NCBI GenBank assembly: GCA_934476545.1
Contig: CAKSOB010000002.1
Coordinates: 1-46,248, forward strand
Direction: 5' to 3'
Length of the DNA stretch: 46,248 nucleotides
DNA from: an uncultured Eubacteriales bacterium
GTDB lineage: Bacteria > Bacillota > Clostridia > Oscillospirales > Acutalibacteraceae
Shown here: positions 32,766 to 40,280 of the stretch, in pieces
Layout: every line of letters starts with the position of its first letter
Position numbering within the stretch: position 1 is the first letter of the stretch
Notes under the pieces: model-generated
The model's database searches: none
Told to the model about the DNA's origin: nothing
The model's input: the letters and a program-made list of their open reading frames with translations, nothing else
Translations under genes and position numbers: made by a program

Positions 32766-34244
32766 CTAATCTTCATTGTGGGGGTGTTTGACGGTTACAT
32801 CGGAACCGGGAAGATCCTGCACTTCCATGGGCGGTTTTGCCAATACTTTCCAATTTGAACGGAATAGCACATCTCGCATACTTTTGGGGGAGAAGGGAGA
32901 AACCGGCGCTGTAACCGGAACACCGTAGCTGCTTTTTGCGCACATATTGATGAGAATAATCGCAAAGCCAATCAAAATGCCGCCAACGCCAATGATACCG
33001 CCTACTAAAATAAAGAGCAGCCGCAAGAATGACAGCGGCTCATAAATTTTAGGGGTCACATAGGAAGATAACGCTGTCAGGGCAATAACCATCAAAGTCG
33101 GCGCGCCAATCAAACCGGAGTTGACGGCGGCATTGCCGATGACCAGTGCGCCTACAATACTGACGGAATGGCTTAAATTTTTTGGCACACGCAAGCCGGC
33201 TTCTCGCATAATTTCATAAATGAAGTTTAGCAATAAGATCTCTACAAAAATGGTAAAGGGCGTTTGGGCTTCGGCTTGGGCGATTTTCCCCAATAATGTG
33301 GGTGGAATCATCGCGGGCGTAAAGGTTGCCGCCGCCACAAATAACCCAGGCAGAAACGTAGAAATAAAAAATGCAAAATATTTGATCCACCGAACTGTGG
33401 TGGCGTAGAAGGGACGGTGGGTGTAATCATCGAAGGTTTGAAAGTTTTCGATAAACAAAAACGGAACGATCAATACCTGCGGTGTTCCATCTACTAAAAT
33501 TGCCACACGTCCCTCGGTGATTTTTCCGCAAAGGGTATCGGGGCGGTCGGTTTCTCCAATGCTGCTGAATACACTGGGACGCTCCAACCACGGACGGAGG
33601 TATTCTCCGGATAACAAGGTTTTCAGATCCACTTGATTGAGATTTTGTTTCAGTTTTCGCAGCAGCTCCGGTGCAACTCGATGTTGCAAATAGCAAAGGC
33701 AAACCATGGTGTTGCTTTCCGAACCGATTTGCATGGTTTCAAACTTTAAGTTCGGGGTTTTCATTCGCCGGCGAATCATTGACAAATTGATAGGCAACAC
33801 TTCTGTAAAGCCTTCTTTAGAGCCGTTCTGCATCAATTCATCGGCTTCACCTACGGTTCGGTAAGGAAAGCCCTGCACACCAATGGCAAGCATGACATCG
33901 CAGCCGTCCAGAGCCAAGATAACAAAGCCGCTCATGAGGTAATTCAGTACCTCGCCATAGGTGTAGATTTGCCGTTGGTCTACGGTGGAAAGCACCCGAG
34001 TAGAAATTGCTTTGAATTTTTGCATGGGGGACAGTTCCAAAATCGGTGCAGACAACAAGGGATTTAAAATGCTTTGTGCAACGGTTTGCTTATCCACCAA
34101 ATTATCCATGGAAAACACGCAGCCATCGGTGCCGTTTAATTGAAATTCTCGAGCAAGAAAGTCACTGCTTTCTGCAAAACTGTTGCGAAAATAGATCAGA
34201 TTTTCTGAAAGAGAGGGGGAAACCCGCTGCTCAGACCGATCCAT
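32766..34244 (-). CDS. gerKA: GerA family spore germination protein, A subunit
   Basis: 492 residues from the ATG at 34244, with AAGGAG 8 nt upstream. A soluble N-terminal domain (about 1-270) carries GCVFSMDNLVDKQTV, YGEVLNYLMSGFVILALDG and ISRGEYLRPWLERPSVFSS-like LSGEYLRPWLERPSVFSSIG. The membrane domain has about four to five helices (RWIKYFAFFISTFLPGLFVA, NFIYEIMREAGLRVP, VSIVGALVIGNAAVNSGLIG, LLFILVGGIIGVGGILIGFA). This is the standard A subunit of a germinant receptor. It is the first gene of gerKA-KB-KC and has a sigma-G-like promoter. Confidence 0.93.
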   Translation of the reverse strand: MDRSEQRVSPSLSENLIYFRNSFAESSDFLAREFQLNGTDGCVFSMDNLVDKQTVAQSILNPLLSAPILELSPMQKFKAISTRVLSTVDQRQIYTYGEVLNYLMSGFVILALDGCDVMLAIGVQGFPYRTVGEADELMQNGSKEGFTEVLPINLSMIRRRMKTPNLKFETMQIGSESNTMVCLCYLQHRVAPELLRKLKQNLNQVDLKTLLSGEYLRPWLERPSVFSSIGETDRPDTLCGKITEGRVAILVDGTPQVLIVPFLFIENFQTFDDYTHRPFYATTVRWIKYFAFFISTFLPGLFVAAATFTPAMIPPTLLGKIAQAEAQTPFTIFVEILLLNFIYEIMREAGLRVPKNLSHSVSIVGALVIGNAAVNSGLIGAPTLMVIALTALSSYVTPKIYEPLSFLRLLFILVGGIIGVGGILIGFAIILINMCAKSSYGVPVTAPVSPFSPKSMRDVLFRSNWKVLAKPPMEVQDLPGSDVTVKHPHNED

Positions 34245-34273
34245 AGGCAGCACTCCTTTTACACGTTTTTCCA

Positions 34274-34303
34274 TAGTATTTGTCCGGTTTCCAAAATTTA
34301 TAC
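34274..34303 (-). promoter_or_regulatory. sigma-G-like promoter for the ger operon
   Basis: On the minus strand GTATA (34303-34299), 18-nt spacer, AATACTA (34280-34274), close to the sigma-G pattern GNATR-N18-CATNNTA. ger operons are sigma-G dependent in Bacillus. The gerKA ATG is 29 nt downstream. Confidence 0.55.
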
Positions 34304-34304
34304 G

Positions 34305-34333
34305 GCGTAATCGCCTAAGATTCGGTCATACTA
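34305..34333 (+). promoter_or_regulatory. sigma-G-like promoter for the DUF421 operon
   Basis: GCGTA (34305-34309), 17-nt spacer, CATACTA (34327-34333). The -10 is a perfect sigma-G match and the -35 is one base off GCATA. Its -35 is 1 nt from that of the opposing ger promoter. Confidence 0.55.
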
Positions 34334-34364
34334 GAAAAAACCACGGCGAAAGGATGAAAGTATT

Positions 34365-35039
34365 GTGTTGATCTCATTGCTTCGATCAGTACTGTTATAC
34401 GCTGCCATTATCGGAGCGGTACGGTTGATGGGAAAACGGCAAATCAGTGAATTGCAAACGTCGGAATTGGTGGTGACGCTGTTAATTTCCGATATTGCTG
34501 CGATTCCCATGCAGGATACCAGTCAGCCGCTCATCAGTGGATTTTTACCCATCGGCATATTGGTGGCAGGCGAATTGCTGCTTTCGGCAATCATGATGAA
34601 AAGCGTGCGGTTTCGCAAATGGATTTGCGGCAATCCGGTAATTGTGATTCGGGATGGAACCGTAGACCGGAAAGAACTGCGGCGTTTGCGAATGACCGTG
34701 GAGGATTTGTTTTCGCAACTACGGGAAAACGGTGTGGGGCATTTGGAAGAAGTGGCCTGGGCGATTGTGGAAACAAACGGTAGCTTAAGCGTTTTGAAAA
34801 AGCCGGGATATGACACCCCCACCTGCGATATGTTGGAAGTCAAAACCACGGAACGGGACATGGAGGTTGTGGCAGTCAGTGACGGTGTCGTATCGGAGTC
34901 AGCGCTGACCTTGTGTGGAAAAACACGCCAGTGGTTAGACGGTGTTGTGGCGGAAGAGCATTTGGAATATCGTGATATTTTTATTTTTTTACTGAATACA
35001 AACGGTTCTTACCAGATTATTCAAAAGGAGTTGAAATGA
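34365..35039 (+). CDS. DUF421 family membrane protein
   Basis: 224 residues with a GTG start and AAAGGATG upstream. Three N-terminal helices (about 3-20, 30-50, 58-78) contain AAIIGAVRLMGKRQISELQT. The cytoplasmic DUF421 domain has CGNPVIVIRDGTVDRKELRR, DLFSQLRENGVGHLEEVAWA and ETNGSLSVLKK. Some DUF421 proteins (2Duf) are reported in the spore inner membrane and affect wet-heat resistance. The ATGA overlap with the DUF4363 gene and the sigma-G-like promoter fit a spore role, which is inference. Confidence 0.88.
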   Translation: MLISLLRSVLLYAAIIGAVRLMGKRQISELQTSELVVTLLISDIAAIPMQDTSQPLISGFLPIGILVAGELLLSAIMMKSVRFRKWICGNPVIVIRDGTVDRKELRRLRMTVEDLFSQLRENGVGHLEEVAWAIVETNGSLSVLKKPGYDTPTCDMLEVKTTERDMEVVAVSDGVVSESALTLCGKTRQWLDGVVAEEHLEYRDIFIFLLNTNGSYQIIQKELK

Positions 35040-35416
35040 AGCGGGTATGGGCAGCCGTCGTGGTGTTGACGGTATTGGTTGCGTTGTGTATTTTAGGTTT
35101 GGTTACTACGGTGACTGCTGCCGATGAAATGCTGCGCCGAACCGAACAAATTGAAACCTGTTTGCGGCAATCTCAATATGAAGAAGCAACTGCATTGACG
35201 GAAGATGCTATCGACCGATGGGAGCGGAAAAGTCGAATTCTTTGCACCTTCTTCAGCCATTTGCAGTTGGAAACAGCCGACAAAGAGTGGGATGCCCTGC
35301 GTGCTTCTTTAGAAGCAAAGGAGTACGGTCGTGGGCTGGAGCATTGCGGGCAACTGACGTTATTTTGGAATCACTTGCGAAAAGCGGATTTTCCGTATTG
35401 GGAAAATGTGCTATAA
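35036..35416 (+). CDS. DUF4363 family protein
   Basis: 126 residues: one N-terminal helix (about 4-28) acting as anchor or signal, then a helical domain outside the membrane (EMLRRTEQIETCLRQSQYEE, LTEDAIDRWERKSRILCTFF). DUF4363 proteins often follow DUF421 genes in Clostridia; their function is unknown. It starts inside the DUF421 stop (ATGA). A terminator follows within 6 nt. Confidence 0.82.
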   Translation: MKRVWAAVVVLTVLVALCILGLVTTVTAADEMLRRTEQIETCLRQSQYEEATALTEDAIDRWERKSRILCTFFSHLQLETADKEWDALRASLEAKEYGRGLEHCGQLTLFWNHLRKADFPYWENVL

Positions 35417-35421
35417 GAAAT

Positions 35422-35468
35422 CAGACCCATTCTCGGAGAATACTATTCCGACAATGGGTCTGCTTTTT
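35422..35468 (+). terminator. terminator after the DUF4363 gene
   Basis: CAGACCCAT (35422-35430) pairs with ATGGGTCTG (35454-35462), with an inner TCGGA/TCCGA stem, then TTTTT. It lies just before the end of the converging FtsH-like gene. Confidence 0.88.
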
Positions 35469-35473
35469 GACAA

Positions 35474-37258
35474 TTATTCTGTTTTTGGTGCTTCGTTGTA
35501 AAGTGCGGTAACTTCTTCCGCAGAGAGAGAATCCCGTTCCATCAATGCTTTTGCAATGCGGTCAACAGCTGCCCAGTTTGCACGGATAAAAGCAACGGTT
35601 TCTTCCCAAAGAGATTGGGAAAGCACTTCACATTGATCCATCAGCTTGTTTTGTCCGGCAAGACCAAAATCACCGTAATCCAATAAGCCGTTTTTCTCGG
35701 ACAGGGTTGCCAGATTTTGAATTACACGAGTTGCTTCTTTAATATCTTGTCCGGCGCCCAAGGAAACACCGATTTCCCGTTCTCCGGCAAGAAGATATTC
35801 AGCAGCTCGTCCGGCGTACAGCATCTTCACACGGCTTTTCAAATCGCCTACCGTAGGAAGCTGCTTATCTGACGGCGGAACGCTCATGGTTACGCCGCCT
35901 GCACCGGAGGTAGTGGGCAGTACGGTAACCCGCCGCACCAGGTGGTCGGTAAGTCCCAGTGTTGCAACAGAGTGTCCTGCTTCGTGGTAGCTGACAATGC
36001 GATGTTCTTCTCGGTTGCGTTCACCGATGCTGTTTTTGATATGTCCCTTCAATGCCATCTGAATGGAGGCTTCATCAATTTGCCGCCGTGTAATTTCCGG
36101 CGTTTTTTGCGTCAATGCCAACAGTGCCGCTTCATTCAGCAGTGTTGCCAAGCCGGCGCCGGAGAAGCCCACGGTATCTTTTGCAAGTTCGGAGAAATCC
36201 ACGTCCGGTGCAAATTTTTTATTCTTGGCATGAAGCCGTAAAATTTGCTCTCTGGCGTTGCAGTCCGGCGGCGGCAGAACGAATTGTTTGTCAAAACGTC
36301 CAGGTCGTACCAATGCAGGGTCCAAGTCCTCCGAGCGGTTGGTAGCGCCGATGACCAGAACGCCATCCGAGGCTTCAAATCCGTCAATAGCGGACAGCAG
36401 AGCGTTCAAGCATTGGGTGTATTCTCGCCCTGCGCCGTCGGTGCTGCCATCTCTCTTAGAGCCGATGGCATCCAGTTCGTCGATAAATACCACGGAAGGC
36501 GCATGTTCCTTTGCTTCTTTAAAGAGCTTTCGCACACGGCTTGCGCCCAAGCCGGCATACATTTCAATAAATTCCGATGCGTTGGCAGAGTAGAAGTTCA
36601 CGCCGGTTTCGCCTGCCAATGCACGGGCAAACAGGGTTTTACCGTTACCCGGTTCGCCTTCCAGCAGCACCCCCTTTGTGATGTGTGCGCCAAAGTTTAG
36701 GCAAAGAGAAGGATCTTTCAAGGTTTCGGCAATGGTTTTCATATCTGCCTTAATTTCTTCCAAGCCTGCCACATCGTCAAAGGTGGTGGTAGGACGGGAA
36801 GCCGCTTCTACGTTATAGCGTCCGCTGCCGGGAATCATCCGCATTACAATGAGAAGGATAAAGACAAGCGGCAGGTAGGGCAGCAGTGCCGTCAGCAACC
36901 GCAGCCAGAACGGGGTGGAGGTTTCGGTAAACTCGATGTCTTGTTTCAGCATCCGCTCTTTAAAGCCGTCGATTTGTGGATTATCTGTTTCGTAAACGGT
37001 TTTGTCGTCCGGCTTTTGGAAGGTGAACTTTGATCCGCCTACCGGGAAGGTGATTTTCTCTACCTGTCCTTCTTCTACCAGTTTGCAGAAGTCATTATAG
37101 GAAACCGTTTCCGGTTTTTGTGTTGTGAGAACAGTAACGGTAATGGAGATTGCCACTGCAACCGCAGTCAGAATTGCTACCGCCAACGCAGTGTATCTTC
37201 GCTTTTTCTTGCATGGGGCAGATTGATTTCGTTTTTTGGGATGTTTTTCTGTTGCCAT
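35474..37258 (-). CDS. FtsH-like ATP-dependent zinc metalloprotease
   Basis: 594 residues from the ATG at 37258, with AAGGAG 12 nt upstream. Helix 1 (about 23-45), an extracytoplasmic domain, helix 2 (about 118-141), then the AAA domain: Walker A GEPGNGKT (201-208), Walker B VVFIDELD (256-263), and the second region of homology with GATNRSEDLDPALVRPGRFD. The zinc site is HEAGH (425-429), with D505 in GAGQD as third ligand. The pore loop reads MYAGLGA rather than the usual MFVGVGA, and the LNQLL region is altered (TQCLNALLSAIDGFE). It degrades membrane and short-lived proteins. The divergence suggests a second FtsH rather than the housekeeping copy. Confidence 0.92.
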   Translation of the reverse strand: MATEKHPKKRNQSAPCKKKRRYTALAVAILTAVAVAISITVTVLTTQKPETVSYNDFCKLVEEGQVEKITFPVGGSKFTFQKPDDKTVYETDNPQIDGFKERMLKQDIEFTETSTPFWLRLLTALLPYLPLVFILLIVMRMIPGSGRYNVEAASRPTTTFDDVAGLEEIKADMKTIAETLKDPSLCLNFGAHITKGVLLEGEPGNGKTLFARALAGETGVNFYSANASEFIEMYAGLGASRVRKLFKEAKEHAPSVVFIDELDAIGSKRDGSTDGAGREYTQCLNALLSAIDGFEASDGVLVIGATNRSEDLDPALVRPGRFDKQFVLPPPDCNAREQILRLHAKNKKFAPDVDFSELAKDTVGFSGAGLATLLNEAALLALTQKTPEITRRQIDEASIQMALKGHIKNSIGERNREEHRIVSYHEAGHSVATLGLTDHLVRRVTVLPTTSGAGGVTMSVPPSDKQLPTVGDLKSRVKMLYAGRAAEYLLAGEREIGVSLGAGQDIKEATRVIQNLATLSEKNGLLDYGDFGLAGQNKLMDQCEVLSQSLWEETVAFIRANWAAVDRIAKALMERDSLSAEEVTALYNEAPKTE

Positions 37259-37360
37259 CGGATGATTCCGCTCCTTTTCCGATTGAAATGTCATATTTTT
37301 TTATTCTACCATATTGCAGTAGATGTCATGCGAATTTTTTGTAAATTTTTATTCGGAAAT

Positions 37361-37403
37361 AGAAAAACCGGCAATTTCCGGTGTGCTGCCGAAAATCGCC
37401 GGT
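37361..37403 (-). terminator. terminator after the SASP gene
   Basis: On the minus strand ACCGGCGATTTTCGG pairs with CCGGAAATTGCCGGT (37403-37367), followed by TTTTTC. It lies about 15 nt past the stop. Confidence 0.85.
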
Positions 37404-37417
37404 GGAAGTCAGAAGAA

Positions 37418-37615
37418 TTACTTCATGTTTTCCTCATATTCCTGAATCATTTTCTTAACCATTTGGCCGCCTACGGAGCCTGCTTCTTTGGAGGTCAAAT
37501 CGCCGTTGTAGCCTTGCTTCAGGTTTACGCCAACCTCAGAAGCGGCCTCCATTTTGAACTTGTTCAGCGCTTCCTTTGCTTCCGGTACTAACTGCTTGTT
37601 GCTGGATTTGGACAT
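37418..37615 (-). CDS. alpha/beta-type small acid-soluble spore protein
   Basis: 65 residues, the normal length. The family pattern is complete: QLVPEAKEALNKFKMEAASE, VGVNLKQGYNGDLTSKEAGS, VGGQMVKKMI. The MEAASE stretch corresponds to the germination-protease site (ExAxE). SASPs coat spore DNA and are broken down to amino acids during outgrowth. AAAGGAG precedes the ATG at 37615. It is monocistronic. A clear sigma-G promoter was not found. Confidence 0.96.
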   Translation of the reverse strand: MSKSSNKQLVPEAKEALNKFKMEAASEVGVNLKQGYNGDLTSKEAGSVGGQMVKKMIQEYEENMK

Positions 37616-37689
37616 AGTAAAACACTCCTTTAAAAAATTGTTTGCGTGTTTGCCTTCCTAGTGTATGATGATCGCAACGGATTATAGCT

Positions 37690-37756
37690 GACAATCCTTG
37701 TCTGTTTTTTTGACAAAATACAAGGAGATTTCCATGGAGGAACAAGGATTGACAGG
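37690..37756. repeat. widely spaced inverted repeat upstream of glpK
   Basis: CAATCCTTGT (37693-37702) and ACAAGGATTG (37743-37752) are perfect inverted repeats; one mismatch further out extends the arms to 14 nt. The right arm overlaps TTGACA at 37750. Confidence 0.5.
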
Positions 37757-37778
37757 CTTTTAAAAATATGTCAAAATG
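37750..37778 (+). promoter_or_regulatory. possible glpK promoter
   Basis: TTGACA (37750-37755), 17-nt spacer, CAAAAT (37773-37778). The -10 is weak. TGTCA-AAA-TGACA (37770-37782) overlaps it and could be an operator. Confidence 0.4.
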
Positions 37779-37809
37779 ACAAAAAGACAAAAGGAAAAGA
37801 GGCGCACCA

Positions 37810-39309
37810 ATGAAGCAGTATCTCATGGCGTTGGATCAGGGAACCACAAGCTGCCGCTGTATTTTATTTGACCGATTCGGACATCCTTGCAGTATGGCGC
37901 AAAAGGAATTTTCACAAATTTATCCCCGGCCCGGTTGGGTAGAGCAAGATCCAATGGAAATCTGGTCCTCTCAGTTGGCGGTAGCGACGGAGGCAATTAG
38001 TAAAATCGGCGCTACTTCTCATGAGATTGCCGCCATTGGAATTACCAATCAGCGGGAAACCACCGTGGTTTGGGACCGTCGTACAGGAATGCCGATATAC
38101 AATGCTATTGTGTGGCAGTGCCGAAGAACGGCGGAGCAAATTGCTCAACTGGAAGCAGACGGACTTTCCGATTATGTGCATCAGACCACAGGATTGATTC
38201 CCGATGCCTATTTCAGCGCATCCAAAATTGCGTGGATTTTAGACCATGTTCCCGACATCAGAGAGCGGGCGGAAGCCGGAGAATTGCTGTTTGGCACCAT
38301 TGACACATGGCTCATTTGGAATTTAACAAGAGGGGCTGTTCACGTTACGGATTACACCAACGCTTCTCGTACCATGCTGTTTGATATTCATAAGCTGTGT
38401 TGGGATGACACGCTGCTCCGTTATTTTCGGATTCCAAAAGCCATGCTGCCGGAGGTTCGGTCTTCCGGAGAGGTGTACGGTTACACCGCCACCGATATTT
38501 TAGGCAGCGGGATTCCGATTTCCGGTGTGGCAGGAGATCAACAGGCGGCGCTGTTTGGACAGTGTTGCTTTTCACCGGGAGAAGTAAAAAATACATATGG
38601 AACCGGTTGCTTTTTGCTGATGAACACCGGAAAGACAGCGGTGAAATCGCAAAAGGGATTGTTGACTACCATTGCTGCCGGAAAAGCAGGCGCCCTGCAA
38701 TATGCGTTGGAGGGCAGCGTGTTTGTGGCGGGCGCAGGCATCCAATGGCTGCGGGATGAACTGGGAATTTTGCAAAACGCAAAGCAGTCGGAGGAATACG
38801 CTCGTTCCGTTCCCTCCAACAACGGCGTATATATTGTTCCCTCCTTTACGGGCATGGGCGCACCGTACTGGAATCCCCATAGCCGAGGAACCATTGTGGG
38901 CTTGACAAGAGATTGCACCAAAGCCCATTTGGTTCGGGCAATGTTAGAGTCCATTGCGTATCAAACCTACGATTTAATGTCTGCAATGGAGTTGGAATCC
39001 GGCGTTTCTGTTTCTTCGCTGAAGGTGGACGGCGGTGCAGCTGTCAATGATTTTTTACTGCAATTCCAGTCGGATTTGTTGAACACTTCGGTGCTGCGTC
39101 CGGATTGCGTGGAGATTACCGCATTGGGTGCCGCTTATTTAGCGGGCTTGGGTATCGGTTGGTGGGAAAGCACGGAAGAAATCTGCGAAAATCGCAGAGC
39201 AGTGCAACAGTTCTCCCCACAAATGTCGGCGAAAGAACGAGAGAATTTGCTCAAAGGTTGGAAACGAGCGGTAGATTGCGCGATCTATTGGGCAAAGGAT
39301 TCGGAATAA
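37810..39309 (+). CDS. glpK: glycerol kinase
   Basis: 499 residues, the standard FGGY-kinase length. MALDQGTTSCRCILFD binds phosphate, then GWVEQDPMEIW, GITNQRETTVVWDR, VWQCRRTAEQI, GLIPDAYFSASKIAWIL, GTIDTWLIWNLT, VAGDQQAALFGQ, KNTYGTGCFLLMNTG, VPSFTGMGAPYW and LKVDGGAAVNDFLLQFQSD. It phosphorylates glycerol at the expense of ATP. No glpF or glpD is adjacent. Its neighbours are spore genes, which may reflect glycerol use in outgrowth, but that is speculation. AAAAGAGGCG precedes the ATG. Confidence 0.97.
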   Translation: MKQYLMALDQGTTSCRCILFDRFGHPCSMAQKEFSQIYPRPGWVEQDPMEIWSSQLAVATEAISKIGATSHEIAAIGITNQRETTVVWDRRTGMPIYNAIVWQCRRTAEQIAQLEADGLSDYVHQTTGLIPDAYFSASKIAWILDHVPDIRERAEAGELLFGTIDTWLIWNLTRGAVHVTDYTNASRTMLFDIHKLCWDDTLLRYFRIPKAMLPEVRSSGEVYGYTATDILGSGIPISGVAGDQQAALFGQCCFSPGEVKNTYGTGCFLLMNTGKTAVKSQKGLLTTIAAGKAGALQYALEGSVFVAGAGIQWLRDELGILQNAKQSEEYARSVPSNNGVYIVPSFTGMGAPYWNPHSRGTIVGLTRDCTKAHLVRAMLESIAYQTYDLMSAMELESGVSVSSLKVDGGAAVNDFLLQFQSDLLNTSVLRPDCVEITALGAAYLAGLGIGWWESTEEICENRRAVQQFSPQMSAKERENLLKGWKRAVDCAIYWAKDSE

Positions 39310-39310
39310 G

Positions 39311-39346
39311 AAAAAGCAGAGAACAGGAAGTGTTCTCTGCTTTTTG
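39311..39346. terminator. bidirectional terminator between glpK and the pdaB-like gene
   Basis: AAAAAGCAGAGAAC (39311-39324) pairs with GTTCTCTGCTTTTT (39332-39345): a perfect 14-bp stem with A- and T-runs. Confidence 0.92.
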
Positions 39347-39348
39347 CG

Positions 39349-40149
39349 TTATTGAGAAGTTGTCTGTGTTGCAATTTGCTTGCCGGTGTTGTCAATGGTG
39401 TAGTTGTCTTTCAATACCAGTTCCGAGATGGGAACAATGGCGTAGCCGTCGCTTTGCAGCCGCTCTAAAATGGTCGGCAGGGCAGCCGGGGTGTTGGTTG
39501 CGCCGTTGTGAAATAAAACAATCGAGCCGTTTTGCACATGAGAGGTAACTCGTTCCACCATTTGCTCTACGGTGGGATCTTTCCAGTCTAAGCTGTCTAC
39601 ATCCCATTGAATGGTTTGCATTCCGCAGTTTTTGGCACAGTCCAGAACCTCGTTGCTGTAATCTCCGTAAGGTGGTCGGAACAGGGTTGGAGTTTCTCCC
39701 GTTATTTTTGCAATTTTATCGTTGCAGGATAACAGCTCCTCTGTTTGTTGGGAGCGGCTTAGCGTTGGCATATGGGGGTGGGTGTTGGAGTGATTGCACA
39801 CCTCATGGCCTGCATCGTGGAGGGCTTTCACCGATTCCGGAAATTTCTCTGCCCAATCGCCCACCACAAAGAAGGTGGTCTTTACATTGTAGCGAGCCAA
39901 AATATCAATCAGTTCTTGTGTTTGTTCGTTGCCCCAAGCAGCGTCAAAACTGATGGCAATTTTCTTTTCATCGGTTGCCACGGAATAAATGGGAACTTTA
40001 CGTTGGGTGGAAGCCGTCTGCACTACCGCTGTCGGTTCGGCACGACTGCGCTTGATGCCCAGCCCTGTTGCCATTCCCACTGCGGCGCATCCTACCAGAA
40101 AAACTGCCAGCATGGTCAGCCGTCGTTTTGTCAGTACAAAAAATTTCAT
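39349..40149 (-). CDS. pdaB: PdaB-like sporulation polysaccharide deacetylase
   Basis: 266 residues from the ATG at 40149. An N-terminal anchor (about 11-32), then a NodB-type deacetylase domain (about 62-245). ISFDAAWGNEQT holds the general-base aspartate D69. The zinc histidines H120 and H124 are in CNHSNTHPHM. FRPPYGDYS follows, then IQWDVDSLDW, and the HNGATNTPAALP motif near the end. FDAAWG in place of FDDGP is typical of the PdaB/YlxY branch, which acts in spore cortex maintenance. It has a sigma-E-like promoter. Confidence 0.88.
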   Translation of the reverse strand: MKFFVLTKRRLTMLAVFLVGCAAVGMATGLGIKRSRAEPTAVVQTASTQRKVPIYSVATDEKKIAISFDAAWGNEQTQELIDILARYNVKTTFFVVGDWAEKFPESVKALHDAGHEVCNHSNTHPHMPTLSRSQQTEELLSCNDKIAKITGETPTLFRPPYGDYSNEVLDCAKNCGMQTIQWDVDSLDWKDPTVEQMVERVTSHVQNGSIVLFHNGATNTPAALPTILERLQSDGYAIVPISELVLKDNYTIDNTGKQIATQTTSQ

Positions 40150-40184
40150 ATGCACCCTTCTTTCCGTCAAACTCCTCACTTCCA

Positions 40185-40214
40185 TTTGTATGGCGGAATG
40201 TGTTGTCCTTATGC
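40185..40214 (-). promoter_or_regulatory. sigma-E-like promoter for the pdaB-like gene
   Basis: On the minus strand GCATAAG (40214-40208), 15-nt spacer, CATACAAA (40192-40185). The -10 matches 7 of 8 bases of CATACAHT, the -35 five of seven of KMATATT. pdaB is sigma-E dependent in B. subtilis. Confidence 0.5.
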
Positions 40215-40230
40215 GCTTTTTTGCAAAAAC

Positions 40231-40261
40231 AGGTGCGAAGAAGTCCGGAAAGTGCTATGAT
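40231..40261 (+). promoter_or_regulatory. possible promoter of the GH5 cellulase gene
   Basis: TTGCAA (40231-40236), 19-nt spacer, TATGAT (40256-40261), with an extended TGC before the -10. The ATG is 20 nt downstream. Confidence 0.45.
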
Positions 40262-40280
40262 AATCATGAGGTGATTTGCG

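Noticed and set aside
37660..37705. sigma-G promoter for the SASP gene
   Set aside because: A CATCATA -10-like sequence occurs, but no GNATR sits 15-18 nt upstream, so the match is too weak to report.
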